Counted from the stretch's first letter, positions 1-10,977 are shown. The stretch is 64,000 nt of DNA from Streptomyces sp. BA2 (GCF_009769735.1 NZ_WSRO01000002.1:3546001-3610000), one strand, 5' to 3'. A program made the numbers and translations. The notes: generated by a model from the letters alone, not told the origin.

Positions 1-291
1 CACGCCCGCCGACTCGACGGACTCCGCCGACTCCCCCACGGATTCGAGGAGTTCACCGGCGGAGACGGTGACATCGAGCGAGGAGTCGAGCCCGTACTCG
101 TACGGCTTCGCGAGCCGCGCCGTACGGATGGCGAGCACTTCGAACGACGGCGGCCTGCCGAACACGGCGAGCGTGTCGCCCGCCGCCTGCAGCCGGACCG
201 CCGCGGCCTTGTCGTAGTGGATGAGCCGGGCCAGGAAGGCGGCGAGATCCCCCGCCTCCCCGGCGTCGGCGAAGTGCAGCTGCGCCGTCAT
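1..291 (-). CDS. conserved hypothetical protein, 3' end outside window
   Basis: Only the first 97 codons are inside the window. The ATG at 291 overlaps the stop of the upstream thioesterase gene in an ATGA junction, so the two are probably translationally coupled. The visible protein starts MTAQLHFADAGEAGDLAAFL and is soluble, with no signal peptide or membrane segment. It continues as mixed alpha/beta sequence into an acidic Ser/Glu-rich stretch near the window edge. I do not recognise a domain and assign no function. The third-position G+C bias and the tight coupling support it as a real gene. Confidence 0.7.
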   Translation of the reverse strand, partial: MTAQLHFADAGEAGDLAAFLARLIHYDKAAAVRLQAAGDTLAVFGRPPSFEVLAIRTARLAKPYEYGLDSSLDVTVSAGELLESVGESAESVESAGV

Positions 292-728
292 GCGACGAGC
301 GCCTCCGCACCGTCGTCGGTGGCGTCGTCCATGAACGTCAGGAGCACGGCCTTCTCCTCGGCGGTGATCCGCCGCGGCCGCTGCGCCTCCAGGTTGAAGG
401 GGACGACTATCGTCGTGGCCCGCACGTACACCTGCTCGGGGTCCTTGACCTCGTACGAGATGGTGAGCGAGGCAGCGCCTATCTTCGTCACCCACGACTC
501 GATGGTCACCGGCGAGTGCCGGTGGACCAACGGCCGTACGTAGTCGATCTCATGGCGGGCCACGACGGACCCGCCCGAGAACGACGGGCTGCCGTCCCCC
601 GGTGCGAGCCGGAACATGAAGTCGATCCGCGCCTCTTCCAAGTACCGCAGGAAGACGGCGTTGTTGACGTGCCCGAAGGCATCCATGTCCGACCACCGGA
701 GGGGGCAGCTGTAAATATGCCGACTCAT
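288..728 (-). CDS. acyl-CoA thioesterase, hot-dog fold (4-hydroxybenzoyl-CoA thioesterase family)
   Basis: This 146-residue protein should hydrolyse an acyl-CoA thioester in the cytoplasm; the acyl chain cannot be predicted. Residues about 8-30 carry the family signature WSDMDAFGHVNNAVFLRYLE, in which the Asp before the GHVNN turn is the usual catalytic residue of 4HBT-type enzymes. The length fits a single hot-dog domain. The ATG at 728 begins MSRHIYSCPLRWSDMD; the open frame extends further upstream but overlaps ettA and has no family similarity there. The gene starts 13 bases after the ettA stop and ends in an ATGA overlap with the next gene, so the three are probably one transcript. Confidence 0.88.
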   Translation of the reverse strand: MSRHIYSCPLRWSDMDAFGHVNNAVFLRYLEEARIDFMFRLAPGDGSPSFSGGSVVARHEIDYVRPLVHRHSPVTIESWVTKIGAASLTISYEVKDPEQVYVRATTIVVPFNLEAQRPRRITAEEKAVLLTFMDDATDDGAEALVA

Positions 729-741
729 GTCAGTCTCAGTC

Positions 742-2406
<1,665 letters not shown>

Positions 2407-2596
2407 GAGAAACCGTCCGGCAATCAGTGAGTGGGCAGATACACCCCATCTTGCCTGACAGCCACCTCCCGGAGGAAACCAGTATGGCCGGGGGGCCATG
2501 AGCTGGACGTTCACCGGCGACTTGGGTAACCGGCAGATCACTGACTGCCATGATCTGCCGGGAACGGTCTGCCGGGGATCGCACCGATCGCACCGA

Positions 2597-4069
2597 TCAG
2601 TCCTCGGTCGGCGTCTCCGTGGCCGTCGGGTCCTTCTTCTTGCGGAGGAGGAACATCGCTGCCGCGCCGAGTACGACCATGAGGACCGCTATTCCGGCGA
2701 TCATCGGGGTCGCGCTGGAGCCGCCCGTTTCCGCGAGGTCGCCGCCGCCTGTGCTCGTGCCTCCCGCTGATGCCGGGCTCGGGTCGGACACCGGCTCTGT
2801 CTTGCTGCCGATCGCGCTGCCCTCGGTCTGGCAGTCGAGTACGCCCTTGAACCGCTTCTCGAAGCCGTTCGGGCCCTTGATCGTGAAGTCGTAGGGCTGG
2901 TCCTCCTGAAGCGGGATCGTCACCGTTCGCGACGCGCCGGCCTCGATGGTGTGCTTGGCGCCCATGAGGCGGAAGGTGAACGGCCGGTCGCCCTTGTTGC
3001 TCGCCGTGATGTCCACGCCGCTCTTGGCGCAGTTCTTCTCCGCGGACAGCGCCGGTATCGCGCCCTCCTTGGCCCAGGTGGCGCTCGCACTCGCGGAGAC
3101 CGTGGACTCGCTGGAGCCCGCGAGGATCTGTGTCTGGCTCCGGGTCTCGGAGGCGAAGGCCCGGCCGACCGGAATCGTGGTCGACGCCTGTACGGCGAGC
3201 GCCGCCGAGCCGTCCGGGGCGTCCTTGGGGATGTCGAAGAACAGCCGGCTGCCGTTGGCCGCGGAGGTGACGGGCTTGCCGTCCTTGCCGACGACCTTCA
3301 CTCCGCTGGCCACGGAGTCCGCGGGCGGGGTCACGGACACGGCGTCCGCGTCCGTCCGCACGGTGACCGGACCGACCCGCTCCCCCGCGCGCCCGGAGAC
3401 CGCGGGCGGGTCGAGGGTCAGCGACGCCTTGGGCTCCGCCGAACCGCGAGCGCTCTTGTAGAGGTAGTCCGCGAGCTTCTCGGCCTGCGGGTCGACCGCC
3501 TCCACCTCGGCGCCGTCCGAGTAGCGCCAGATCGCCACCTGCGTGCCGACCGCCGCCGCCTGCTCGGTCAGTGCCCGTGTGCCCGCCTTGTGGGCCAGCG
3601 CGGCGAGGTCGTTCACCTGCGGGTAGGAGTTCTGCAGGATCCAGCGGATCCTGCCCGCGTCCTTGTTGCCGTTCAGCGAAGTGCCGCTCCAGGGGGTCTC
3701 CTGGTACTCCGCGTCCTTCTGCGTGGGGTTGTGGATGTCGATGCAGTACGTCTGCAGGGTGCCGCCGCCGTCCACGGACATCTCGAAGAGGCCTGCGGGC
3801 ACCTGCTGGCTCTCCCCGTTGTCACGGACGACGGCCTGGCCGTACGTCTGGAGCCCGCCCAGCGTCGCGACGGCTCCGCCCCGGCGCTGCGGAGCCTCTT
3901 CCGCCGCGGCGGGGCCCGCGGTGGCTATCGCGCCCGCCGCGAGGGCTCCGGTCGCCAGCGTCACCGCGGCGAGGCGCGCTGCGCCTCGTCTCCCCCGGGA
4001 CGGGGCAGAGCACGCACGGCCCCCGGAGAAGGCAGAGAACGCCGACAACACTGAACGCGCAAAAGACAC
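2597..4069 (-). CDS. thioester-domain (TED) surface protein with LAxTG sortase signal
   Basis: This is a secreted, cell-wall-anchored protein of about 490 residues. A signal peptide with an Ala-rich core (VTLATGALAAGAIATAGPAA) comes first. Next is a thioester domain, with Cys in LQTYCIDIHNPT (about residue 109) and Gln in GTQVAIWRYSDG (about residue 177), the pair that forms the internal Cys-Gln thioester in this family. Ig-like beta-sheet repeats follow. The tail is LAETG, a hydrophobic helix and RKKK, a sorting signal for class E sortase. The GTG at 4069 is preferred because GGAGGGG precedes it by six bases; an ATG ten codons upstream is the alternative. By family knowledge TED proteins can bond covalently to surfaces or host-like amines; the target here is unknown. 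Confidence 0.9.
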   Translation of the reverse strand: MSFARSVLSAFSAFSGGRACSAPSRGRRGAARLAAVTLATGALAAGAIATAGPAAAEEAPQRRGGAVATLGGLQTYGQAVVRDNGESQQVPAGLFEMSVDGGGTLQTYCIDIHNPTQKDAEYQETPWSGTSLNGNKDAGRIRWILQNSYPQVNDLAALAHKAGTRALTEQAAAVGTQVAIWRYSDGAEVEAVDPQAEKLADYLYKSARGSAEPKASLTLDPPAVSGRAGERVGPVTVRTDADAVSVTPPADSVASGVKVVGKDGKPVTSAANGSRLFFDIPKDAPDGSAALAVQASTTIPVGRAFASETRSQTQILAGSSESTVSASASATWAKEGAIPALSAEKNCAKSGVDITASNKGDRPFTFRLMGAKHTIEAGASRTVTIPLQEDQPYDFTIKGPNGFEKRFKGVLDCQTEGSAIGSKTEPVSDPSPASAGGTSTGGGDLAETGGSSATPMIAGIAVLMVVLGAAAMFLLRKKKDPTATETPTED

Positions 4070-4238
4070 AGAATTCCCCTCCGGACGGGACCCGTTCACA
4101 TCGAGGGGGGTGGTCCCGCCAGCAGATCGAAAGGGGCAGAATCACCTGCCACCTGCGTGGCCTCCACTACCTACTGCCCCGTTAGCTACGTTCGGCATCC
4201 TAGGGACGCGGCACACCACGGTCCCCAGTCCTGCCGTT

Positions 4239-4330
4239 CGATAACCGATCCGACTCGGAATCGTTATCGCCAACAACCTTTCAGAACTGGGCTTATCGAC
4301 AAATCAACGGCACCCATTCGCCGATAAGCC
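4239..4330. promoter_or_regulatory. paired inverted repeats built from GATAA half-sites, upstream of the TED gene
   Basis: The 314-base gap 4070-4383 contains no gene and is AT-rich for this genome. It holds two inverted repeats. At 4239-4269 the arms are CGATAACCGATCCGA and TCGGAATCGTTATCG, which match apart from single-base slips. At 4290-4298 and 4322-4330 perfect 9-bp arms GGCTTATCG and CGATAAGCC enclose a 23-base loop. All four arms share CGATAAS. Operators controlling the downstream surface-protein gene are likely; the second repeat could instead terminate ssbB transcription. Confidence 0.5.
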
Positions 4331-4383
4331 GCACATCGGTCGCCGCCCGCCGCCGCCTCTGACGGGCCATCACCCCGGGCCCC

Positions 4384-4815
4384 TCACCCGACCGGCTCAG
4401 GCTCGGGCTCAAGTGCCTGCTCTCGGGCCGCCGCTGGATCCGAGAGTGCCGCGTTCGCCTTGAGCACGCGCCGGAACGCCGCCGTCCCGCGCGAGAGATC
4501 GTGGCCGATCGCGATCGCGTCGATGTCCGCCGACGTCCAGTGCTGGCCGCCCCGCTCCTCGTCGCGCACCTTCAACTTGCCCTGCACGATGACGGGTTCA
4601 CCGATCGTCAGGGAACCCTGCACATTCGAGCCGAGCGATCGCCTCGCCCACACCGTGAAGAAGTTGGTGTGCCCGTCCGCCCAGACGTTCTGCACCGCGT
4701 CGTAGTACCGCGCCGTCACCGCGAGCCGGAACCGGGCCACCGGCCCGGACGGCAACTCCCGGAACACCGGCGTCGTCGCGACGTTCCCCACCACCGTCAC
4801 CAAGGTCTCGTTCAT
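4384..4815 (-). CDS. ssbB: single-stranded DNA-binding protein, SsbB type
   Basis: This 143-residue OB-fold protein binds single-stranded DNA. The N-terminal two thirds is a canonical SSB core: MNETLVTVVGNVATTPVFRE, the FRLAVTARYYD strand, TNFFTVWARRSLG, and the VIVQGKLKVRDEERGGQHW segment. The C-terminus is short and ends EPEPEPVG without the DDDIPF tip that recruits partners in the main SSB. This matches the shorter streptomycete SsbB paralogue, known from S. coelicolor to have a role in chromosome segregation during sporulation. It stands alone, with about 200 non-coding bases upstream and the regulatory gap downstream. Confidence 0.88.
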   Translation of the reverse strand: MNETLVTVVGNVATTPVFRELPSGPVARFRLAVTARYYDAVQNVWADGHTNFFTVWARRSLGSNVQGSLTIGEPVIVQGKLKVRDEERGGQHWTSADIDAIAIGHDLSRGTAAFRRVLKANAALSDPAAAREQALEPEPEPVG

Positions 4816-5018
4816 GCCGAACCCCTCCCTCGTCCACTCCGCTTCCGCCGCCGCGGCGGTCGGTCCCGCGGCTTGATCTCAGAGTGGACCGGTCGGCACG
4901 ATCTCGCTGAGCCCTGTGGTCTACCGGCCAGTTGTGGAAAACTCCCTCACCCGAACGGGGCGCGCCGGCCCCCCGAACAGCGCGTCGGGCCCCCGGACGG
5001 CGCCCCCCTGAGGCCCCC

Positions 5019-6977
5019 TCAGCCCACCGCCGCCCCCGTCACCCGCACGTACTGCTCCCGCACCTCCAGATACCGCAGCAGCTCCGCCGCCACCGGATCG
5101 AGGACCCTCGCCCGCCCGCACCCGGCGGCCGCCTCCCGCAACCGCCGTTCCGCGTCCAGGCCGTACCGTCGCGCCGGCCCTCGCGCCGCCATCCGGCTCC
5201 CCCACTCCACGCAGGGTCCGCCCACGATGCCGGCCAGCATCAGCAGCACCGGCACGCCCAGATTCGGCTCCGCGATCCCGATGATCTGCGCCACCAGCCA
5301 GAGCCCGCCCACGACTTGGAGCAACGTCATCGCCGCCTGGGCGAGGACCGCGACCGGCCACCACCCGGGCCGCGGAGGCCTCCCCTCCGGCACCCCGGCC
5401 GACGCCGTCAGCTCGTCGAGCGCCTCGGGCAGCCCCTCCGCGCCGCGCACCGCGGCCTCCCGCACGGCCTGCCCCCAGGGCTGGGGCAACCCGGAAGCAG
5501 CCTCGTCGGCCACCGTGCGCACCGCCTGCTCGACACGCTGCCGAGCCGTGGCCTCCTCGTCCGCGGGCGCCTGCGCCACGGGCCAGCCGATACCCCGCGG
5601 CGAGCGCTGGGCCTCGTACCAACGCCACAGCCTCAGCCAGGGCGTGCCGCACGCCTTGCCCGCGTTGCGCTGCCAGGCCCGTTCCGCGGCCTGCCCTGCC
5701 GCCGCCGCGCCCACCGCGTCCGCGAGCCGGTCGGTGAACTCCTCGCGCGCCTCTTCGCTGAGCCCGATCCACGACCTGCCCCGGCCTCCGTGCCACCCGG
5801 CCCCGGCCGCGTACACCGGCCACAGCTGGTCGGCGGTGGCGTCCAGGTCGGCAGCGATCCGCCGGGCGGCGGCGCCTCGCTCCTTGGTGAACTGGCCGAG
5901 GGACTCCCGGAGTTCATCGACCCCGTCGCCGGTCAGCGCGGAGAGGGCGAGCACGGTGGCACCTGGTTCGCCGTGCTCGCCCAGGGCGATGCCGTCCTCG
6001 TCGAGCAGCCGCCGCAGATCGTCCAGCACCTGGTCGGCGGCGTCGCCCGGCAGCCGGTCCACCTGGTTGAGCACGACGAACATGACCTCGGCGTGCCCCG
6101 CCATGGGCCGTAGATAGCGCTCATGGAGCATCGCGTCGGCGTACTTCTCGGGGTCGACGACCCAGATGACCGCGTCGACGAGCGCGAGGATCCGGTCCAC
6201 GTGCGCGCGGTGCTCCCCGACCGCCGAGTCGTGGTCGGGCAGGTCGATCAGGACGAGCCCCTCCAGGGTGTTCATGTCCGGGCCCTGGAGCGGGCGTCTG
6301 CGCAGCCGCCCCGGGATGCCGAGCCGGTCCAGGAGCCCTGCGGCGCCGTCGGTCCAACTGCACCCGATGGGGGCCGCCGTGGTCGGCCGACGGACGCCGG
6401 TCTCCGAGATCGTCACCCCGGCCAGGGCGTTGAACAGCGTCGACTTGCCGCTCCCCGTGGCACCCGCGATGGCGACGACGGTGTGCCGCCCGGAGAGCCT
6501 GCGCCGGGCCGCGGCCTCGTCGAGGACCCGGCCCGCCTCGGCGAGCGTGGCGCTGTCGAGGCGGGTGCGGGAGAGCCCGACGAGTTCACGCAGGGCGTCG
6601 AGCCGGGCGCGCAGGGGTCCTTCGTAGGCGGTCGAAATGCTGGGCGTGGTATCGGATGGCGTACGGGAGGGAGCACCGGATGGCGTACTGGACTGCGTAC
6701 CGGTACCGGACGGTGCACCCGTACCGGACAGCGCTCCGGAGGAAGTCTCCGCAGGGGCATACGCATCGGCGCCGCCCCTCGCCACGCCGCCCGCCCCCTC
6801 AGCCGAGCCATCGCGCGTGGTACCGCCGCGTCGCGCGATCAGCCCGTCGTCCCAGACGGCTTCCGAGCCGCCACGGGTCTCCTCCGCGGCGCCCTCGGGG
6901 CTCCTCGACCCCTCGGGAGGCTCTTCGCGCTCCCGCTCGTGCTCGGTGTGATCAGTGACGGCAGTCACGGCGGTCAC
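5019..6977 (-). CDS. large dynamin/YfjP-like GTPase with C-terminal membrane segments
   Basis: This 652-residue protein opens with a long low-complexity Ser/Thr/Pro/Gly-rich region (about residues 1-115). A P-loop GTPase domain follows: G1 [14 protein letters not shown] near residue 174, switch and G3 region [10 protein letters not shown], and G4 [10 protein letters not shown]. Two hydrophobic segments ([20 protein letters not shown] and [13 protein letters not shown]) near residues 540-590 indicate membrane attachment. The GTG start at 6977 overlaps the stop of the upstream GTPase as GTGA. Family knowledge suggests a nucleotide-driven membrane or ribosome-associated role; the substrate is unknown. 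The paired, coupled arrangement suggests the two GTPases act as a hetero-oligomer. Confidence 0.82.
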   Translation of the reverse strand: MTAVTAVTDHTEHEREREEPPEGSRSPEGAAEETRGGSEAVWDDGLIARRGGTTRDGSAEGAGGVARGGADAYAPAETSSGALSGTGAPSGTGTQSSTPSGAPSRTPSDTTPSISTAYEGPLRARLDALRELVGLSRTRLDSATLAEAGRVLDEAAARRRLSGRHTVVAIAGATGSGKSTLFNALAGVTISETGVRRPTTAAPIGCSWTDGAAGLLDRLGIPGRLRRRPLQGPDMNTLEGLVLIDLPDHDSAVGEHRAHVDRILALVDAVIWVVDPEKYADAMLHERYLRPMAGHAEVMFVVLNQVDRLPGDAADQVLDDLRRLLDEDGIALGEHGEPGATVLALSALTGDGVDELRESLGQFTKERGAAARRIAADLDATADQLWPVYAAGAGWHGGRGRSWIGLSEEAREEFTDRLADAVGAAAAGQAAERAWQRNAGKACGTPWLRLWRWYEAQRSPRGIGWPVAQAPADEEATARQRVEQAVRTVADEAASGLPQPWGQAVREAAVRGAEGLPEALDELTASAGVPEGRPPRPGWWPVAVLAQAAMTLLQVVGGLWLVAQIIGIAEPNLGVPVLLMLAGIVGGPCVEWGSRMAARGPARRYGLDAERRLREAAAGCGRARVLDPVAAELLRYLEVREQYVRVTGAAVG

Positions 6978-8677
6978 CTCTCCTTCTGCAGTACGGACAG
7001 CGCGGCGATCAGGTCGGCCTGGGGTTCGGGGTTCACGTCGAGGGCGTCGAGAGGGGCGAGGCGTCGCTCGCGCTCCGCGTCCAGGACGTTGTCCAGGTAG
7101 GTGGTGAGCAGGCGTCCGCCCCGGTCCCGCAGCCGGAGCGCTCCGTGGGCGCCGATCCGCTCGGCGAGCGTCTCGCCCGCCGAGCGTCCGCGGCCCCCGC
7201 CGAGCAGGGCCGTGGCGAGCAGGGCGGCCACCATCTCGGGGTCGGGGAGGAAGTTCTTCTCGATCCGGTCGAGCCCGCGGATCTCTTCCTCCGCGTACTC
7301 CTCCAGGACGCGTCGCCAGCGGCGTACCGCCATCCCGATGCGGTGCTCGGCGCTCTCGGCGCCCTCCGCGCTCTCCAGGGACCGGTCACGGACACCGAGC
7401 CCGGGGGCGGCGGCGGCCGGCTCGCGCCGCCAGGCCTCGTCGATCCGCTCGTCGGCGGCGGTCACCGCGCACAGCAGCAGCGCCTCCAGGCTCTCGGCGA
7501 CGGCGTCGAGGAGCTCGCCCGCGCCGCAGTCCAGGGGGTAGCTGCGCCACCGCTTCAGCGCGTCGCCCGCGAGGACGGCCCCCGCCTGCAGACGCTCCCG
7601 CACGCGCGCGTGCTCGTGTCCGTACGCCTCGTCGACGGCGGACGTGAGCCGCAGTGCGGCCGCGTACTGGATGGCGACGGCGCCCGCGAGCTCCGGGACC
7701 CGCACGTTGAGGGACTGGATGACGCCGTGCGCGGTGCGCGCGATGGCCTGCGCCCGGGCCGTGGGCTCCTGGGACCGGTGGGTGAGCCAGGCCCGCAGCG
7801 GCGCGACGGCGGTGGCGGGAAGCAGTCCGCCGCCGCCCGTGGACTCGGGCAGCTCGGGCACGGTGAAGCGCGGCACGTCGCCAAGGCCCGCTTTGACGAG
7901 CAGCGCTCCGTACTGCCGCGACACCTCGGCCACCAGCTGGTGGGGCACCCGGTCGAGGACGGTGACGAGCGTGGCGTCGTGCTCCTTGGCGGTACGCAGC
8001 AGATGCCAGGGCACGGCGTCCGCGTACCGGGACGCGGTGGTCACCATCACCCAGACGTCGGCCGCCGAGATCAGCTCGGCGGCGAGGATCCGGTTGTCGG
8101 AGACGAGGGAGTCGACGTCGGGAGCGTCCAGGAGCGCGAGCCCCTGGGGCAGGGTCTCCGAGGTCTCGATGCGCAGCGCTTGCTCGCCGTCGGGCCCCAG
8201 CGGAAGCAGGTCATCGCTCCCGTCGTCGTCCTCGTCGTCCCCGGCCGAAGGCTCCGGACGGGGTACCCACACGCGCGTGAGGTCGGGCAGTACGCGCATT
8301 CCGGCGAACCAGTGATGATCCTCCGGATGGCACACAAGGACCGGCGTCCGGGTCGTCGGGCGCAGCACACCCGCCTCACTGACCTGCCGCCCGACGAGGG
8401 AGTTCACCAGGGTCGACTTGCCCGCCCCGGTGGAACCCCCGATCACGGCGAGCAGGGGCGCTTCGGGGGCCCGCAAGCGGGGCACCAAGTAGTCGTCGAG
8501 CTGGGCAAGGAGCTCGTCGCGGTTGGCACGCGCGCGTGGCGCCCCCTCCAAGGGGAGCGGAAAGCGTGCGGCGGCGACACGCTCGCGCAGGGCGGATAGT
8601 GCGTCGAGCAGTTGAGGCCGTACGTCCAAGGTCACCACATGCGAAGAATGCCCAATTTTGACGGCTTTCTGAAGCAT
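6974..8677 (-). CDS. dynamin-family GTPase, first of a coupled pair
   Basis: The product is a GTPase of about 567 residues. G1 is [15 protein letters not shown] near residue 85, followed by a threonine-rich switch ([15 protein letters not shown]), the G3-like [10 protein letters not shown] and a G4-like [10 protein letters not shown]. The C-terminal half is helical, with no clear membrane segment. The ATG at 8677 has AGGGG seven bases upstream. A start 13 codons later (GTG at 8638, giving [14 protein letters not shown]) is also plausible, and the open frame reaches 8755. It is translationally coupled to the following GTPase. Tandem GTPases of this sort are common in Streptomyces, but their job is not established from sequence. 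Confidence 0.82.
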   Translation of the reverse strand: MLQKAVKIGHSSHVVTLDVRPQLLDALSALRERVAAARFPLPLEGAPRARANRDELLAQLDDYLVPRLRAPEAPLLAVIGGSTGAGKSTLVNSLVGRQVSEAGVLRPTTRTPVLVCHPEDHHWFAGMRVLPDLTRVWVPRPEPSAGDDEDDDGSDDLLPLGPDGEQALRIETSETLPQGLALLDAPDVDSLVSDNRILAAELISAADVWVMVTTASRYADAVPWHLLRTAKEHDATLVTVLDRVPHQLVAEVSRQYGALLVKAGLGDVPRFTVPELPESTGGGGLLPATAVAPLRAWLTHRSQEPTARAQAIARTAHGVIQSLNVRVPELAGAVAIQYAAALRLTSAVDEAYGHEHARVRERLQAGAVLAGDALKRWRSYPLDCGAGELLDAVAESLEALLLCAVTAADERIDEAWRREPAAAAPGLGVRDRSLESAEGAESAEHRIGMAVRRWRRVLEEYAEEEIRGLDRIEKNFLPDPEMVAALLATALLGGGRGRSAGETLAERIGAHGALRLRDRGGRLLTTYLDNVLDAERERRLAPLDALDVNPEPQADLIAALSVLQKER

Positions 8678-8945
8678 ATGGGCACCCCTGCGCGCCGATC
8701 GGACACATGGGATGGAAGGGGCGACTGGGGCACAGGCATAACGAGTGCACAACACCCGGGGCGCGAGACGCTAAAAGCGATGCGAGACTCGTACCTGCCT
8801 GCGATTATCAGGACCGCTTCACTGAACCTCCACATAGTGCCGCGGAGGCGAAGCACCAGGGACAAGGACCCGGGAGCCCTATCCTTGTCCCCGGCAAGGT
8901 CACGGCTCGTCCCCACCCGGGCTCCAGGCCACCGGCCACCATCCG

Positions 8946-9018
8946 GCCCCCGTAGCTCAGTGGATAGAGCAGGCGCCTTCTAAGCGCTTGGCCGCAGGTT
9001 CGAGTCCTGCCGGGGGCG
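8946..9018 (+). tRNA. tRNA-Arg (anticodon TCT)
   Basis: The 73 bases fold as a standard cloverleaf. The acceptor is GCCCCCG/CGGGGGC with discriminator G73, the D stem GCTC/GAGC, the anticodon stem GGCGC/GCGCT around loop CTTCTAA, and the T arm GCAGG-TTCGAGT-CCTGC. The anticodon TCT reads AGA. No CCA is encoded, as is usual in Streptomyces. The gene is intact although the AICE integrated in its 3' half, because attL restores the sequence. A rho-independent terminator follows at 9038-9063. Confidence 0.95.
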
Positions 9019-9019
9019 C
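8977..9019 (+). repeat. attL: 43-bp core overlapping the tRNA-Arg 3' end
   Basis: The core begins CTTCTAAGCGCTTGG within the anticodon loop and runs through the T arm and acceptor strand to GGGGGCGC. It is identical base for base to 28059-28101, and the match stops at once on both flanks (8976/28058 and 9020/28102 differ). The integrase gene lies 207 bases inward, the usual AICE arrangement. Crossover presumably occurs within or near the anticodon region. Confidence 0.93.
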
Positions 9020-9037
9020 CTCAGTCCATCCTCGTTC

Positions 9038-9063
9038 GGCCCTCCACCCCGGAGGGCCTTTTT
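9038..9063 (+). terminator. rho-independent terminator after tRNA-Arg
   Basis: Perfect 8-bp arms GGCCCTCC and GGAGGGCC enclose loop ACCCC and are followed by five T residues. It terminates tRNA transcription, but lies just inside the element rather than in the chromosome. It therefore also shields the integrase region from tRNA read-through. Confidence 0.85.
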
Positions 9064-9225
9064 GCTGGTCAGGGCAACGTAGCGGGCTGCGGGTAGCGGA
9101 CGCGTAAGCTCCGGACCGCCCCCAGGTCAGCGTGGGGTAGGTCCGGCGCTGTCCGGCTGTCACCGGGTTTCTGCGGGTGGCCACGGTGAATACGCGGAGA
9201 CGCACGTCCGAGCCGCTTGCTCCAG

Positions 9226-10605
9226 TTACGGCAGCTCGGGGAGGTCTCCCTGTGCCTCCATCCGGCGCTTGAGGTCCGGGAGCTGCCCCTCGATGCAGCC
9301 GGCGTAGAAAGCCAGCAGGACCGGGACGCTGTTCCCCGCCCAGTAGGCGACCTGCGCCGGCGGGATGCCGTCGTTGAGCCACTTCGTCAGGCGGGTGTGC
9401 CGGATGTCGTAGATCCGGCGCCCCATCGGGGATTCGTACTCCCGCTCGGTCAGCTCAGCCTTGCGGGCGGTCCCCCAGGCCCGGCGGGCGACCGATCCGG
9501 CGAGGATTCCGCCGTTCTCGCCCTGGAACAGCCGGTCACCGGGCTTGAGCCCCTCGGCCTTGATGTGCTCCCGAATGATCCTCGTCAGCGCCGGAGGACC
9601 AGGCACGATGCGAGTGTCATCGTCGGCGCGCCCTTTCAGCCCACGCTCTTCGTGAATCGCCCCGTCATCGGTCCAGTTCTTCCCGACTTCCGGCTCTGCG
9701 GTGTGGAACAGGATGTCGCACCACTGGTCTTCCGCATCCGCAGGAGGGAGCGTCACGTCGTCCACGTACATCGCCACGGCTTCCTCCGGCCGTGGGCCTG
9801 TGTAGTAGAGCGTGCTGAAGTACGCGTGCAGTCGCCTGCCCCCGCGAGTGCGGCGCCGGATGCGAGCAAGGATCCGGGCCATTCGCTGCGGATGGATCAG
9901 GGACCTTCGGTCCACCGCATTGGAGGTCTTGGGCGTTGCACCCCTCCCCTTCGGGAGGGGGTTCCTACGCAGGATCTTGTGCTTGATCGCGTACGCCATA
10001 GCTACGTTCAGGATGCGACGCGTGCGCTTGATGGAACTCGCTGCGGCGCGTTTGCCGTCAAGCAACGTATCGACCGAGCGCAGGACGCCTTCGACCTTAA
10101 CCGGGTCCTCCCAGGCCGCCATGGACAGGGTGTTGCGCTCCACCCACTTCAAAATGGTCGCCACCTCGGGCGGCGCCTCCTCACGTCGCCGCGTGTTGAA
10201 CGCGAACTCGCGAAGCGCGGTACGCACGTCGACCGGCTTGAAGGTCGTCGGAGAGGTACGCAGGAAGGCAACGGTCGTGGCAGTCAGCGCCTTTGCGGTG
10301 TTCTTCCGGCTGTTGCCAGCGGTCCGGTGCCACTGAGCGTCAGCGAACTGAACTGCGAAGTCATACCAGTTGACCGCGCTCGCACCCGAGGCATGGGAGA
10401 CGGGGCGTCCGGTCTCTCGGCTGAACGCCTCGCCGCGGCGCATGGCACTGACAAGTTCCGATCGGAAGCTGTCCGCGAGCGCACGCGTCCCGAACGGCTC
10501 CCGATACTCCCTACCGTCCAGGGTCCAACGCGCGGTGTAGGTCGTTCCTTTGGCGCCCTTGTAGACGGCGATCTTCCAGACTTTGACCTTGTACGTCGTC
10601 TCCAT
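9226..10605 (-). CDS. int: tyrosine recombinase (AICE integrase)
   Basis: This 459-residue integrase should catalyse site-specific recombination between the element and the tRNA-Arg attB. The N-terminal part has an arm-type DNA-binding region (GTTYTARWTLDGREYREPFGT) and a SAM-like core-binding domain. The catalytic domain shows Arg272 in YYTGPRPEEA, Arg402-His403 in IYDIRHTRLTKWLNDG, and the nucleophile Tyr434 in VLLAFYAGCIEG. As in many AICE integrases, two of the usual His positions are replaced (Tyr399, Asn425). The ATG at 10605 shares one base with the stop of the excisionase gene, so the two are co-translated. Downstream lies attL. Confidence 0.95.
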   Translation of the reverse strand: METTYKVKVWKIAVYKGAKGTTYTARWTLDGREYREPFGTRALADSFRSELVSAMRRGEAFSRETGRPVSHASGASAVNWYDFAVQFADAQWHRTAGNSRKNTAKALTATTVAFLRTSPTTFKPVDVRTALREFAFNTRRREEAPPEVATILKWVERNTLSMAAWEDPVKVEGVLRSVDTLLDGKRAAASSIKRTRRILNVAMAYAIKHKILRRNPLPKGRGATPKTSNAVDRRSLIHPQRMARILARIRRRTRGGRRLHAYFSTLYYTGPRPEEAVAMYVDDVTLPPADAEDQWCDILFHTAEPEVGKNWTDDGAIHEERGLKGRADDDTRIVPGPPALTRIIREHIKAEGLKPGDRLFQGENGGILAGSVARRAWGTARKAELTEREYESPMGRRIYDIRHTRLTKWLNDGIPPAQVAYWAGNSVPVLLAFYAGCIEGQLPDLKRRMEAQGDLPELP

Positions 10606-10805
10606 CAGGCAGCGTCCTCATGAGCATCGAGCCAGTGGTTCAGGTCGCTCCGACGTACGCGCAAATCGCCGTTCGGAAGCTTGATGCACCTGGGTGCGCG
10701 CCCCTTCTGACGCCAGTCGTAGAAGGTTGAGCGCGAGACGTGCAGTTCGTCGCAGACCTCGGGGAGCGTGAGCATGCTGCGAGCGTTGCCGCGGTTTGCG
10801 GACAT
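10605..10805 (-). CDS. xis: excisionase / AlpA-type helix-turn-helix protein
   Basis: This 66-residue winged-helix protein contains LTLPEVCDELHVSRSTFYDWRQKG, the MerR/AlpA-type helix-turn-helix used by excisionases, then a short wing and RRSDLNHWLDAHE. Its size, its position directly upstream of int and the TGATG coupling identify it as the recombination directionality factor. It bends att DNA and shifts the integrase towards excision. The stretch from 10806 to its upstream neighbour is rich in repeats (see 10854-10965) and probably contains its promoter. Confidence 0.9.
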   Translation of the reverse strand: MSANRGNARSMLTLPEVCDELHVSRSTFYDWRQKGRAPRCIKLPNGDLRVRRSDLNHWLDAHEDAA

Positions 10806-10853
10806 GTGCTGGCCTCCATCGGGGTGGGGTCAACTCGCCTGGGTCTCTGGGAA

Positions 10854-10930
10854 ATCCGCAACATCCGCCACGCCGCAACACTGCTGGTCAGCGGCTTGAG
10901 TGCGTGGCGGATGCCGGTTGTGTTGCGGAT
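10854..10930. promoter_or_regulatory. interrupted inverted repeat with TGTTGCGG octamers upstream of xis-int
   Basis: ATCCGCAACATCCGCCACGC at 10854-10873 reappears as its reverse complement in two blocks, GCGTGGCGGAT (10902-10912) and TGTTGCGGAT (10921-10930), separated by eight extra bases. The octamer TGTTGCGG or its complement occurs at 10856, 10873, 10921, 11077 and 11095. The site lies in the xis upstream region and resembles an operator or replication-control site. The protein that binds it is not known. Confidence 0.55.
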
Positions 10931-10965
10931 AGGTGCCGCCACGCGGGAGCGCGGCGGCACCTATC
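10928..10965 (-). terminator. strong hairpin after the DUF3631 gene
   Basis: Perfect 13-bp arms GATAGGTGCCGCC and GGCGGCACCTATC enclose a 12-base loop, starting 12 bases beyond the stop of the replication gene. There is no T-tract, which is normal for Streptomyces hairpin terminators. It would separate replication transcripts from xis-int. Confidence 0.65.
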
Positions 10966-10977
10966 GGGTGCGGCTGG

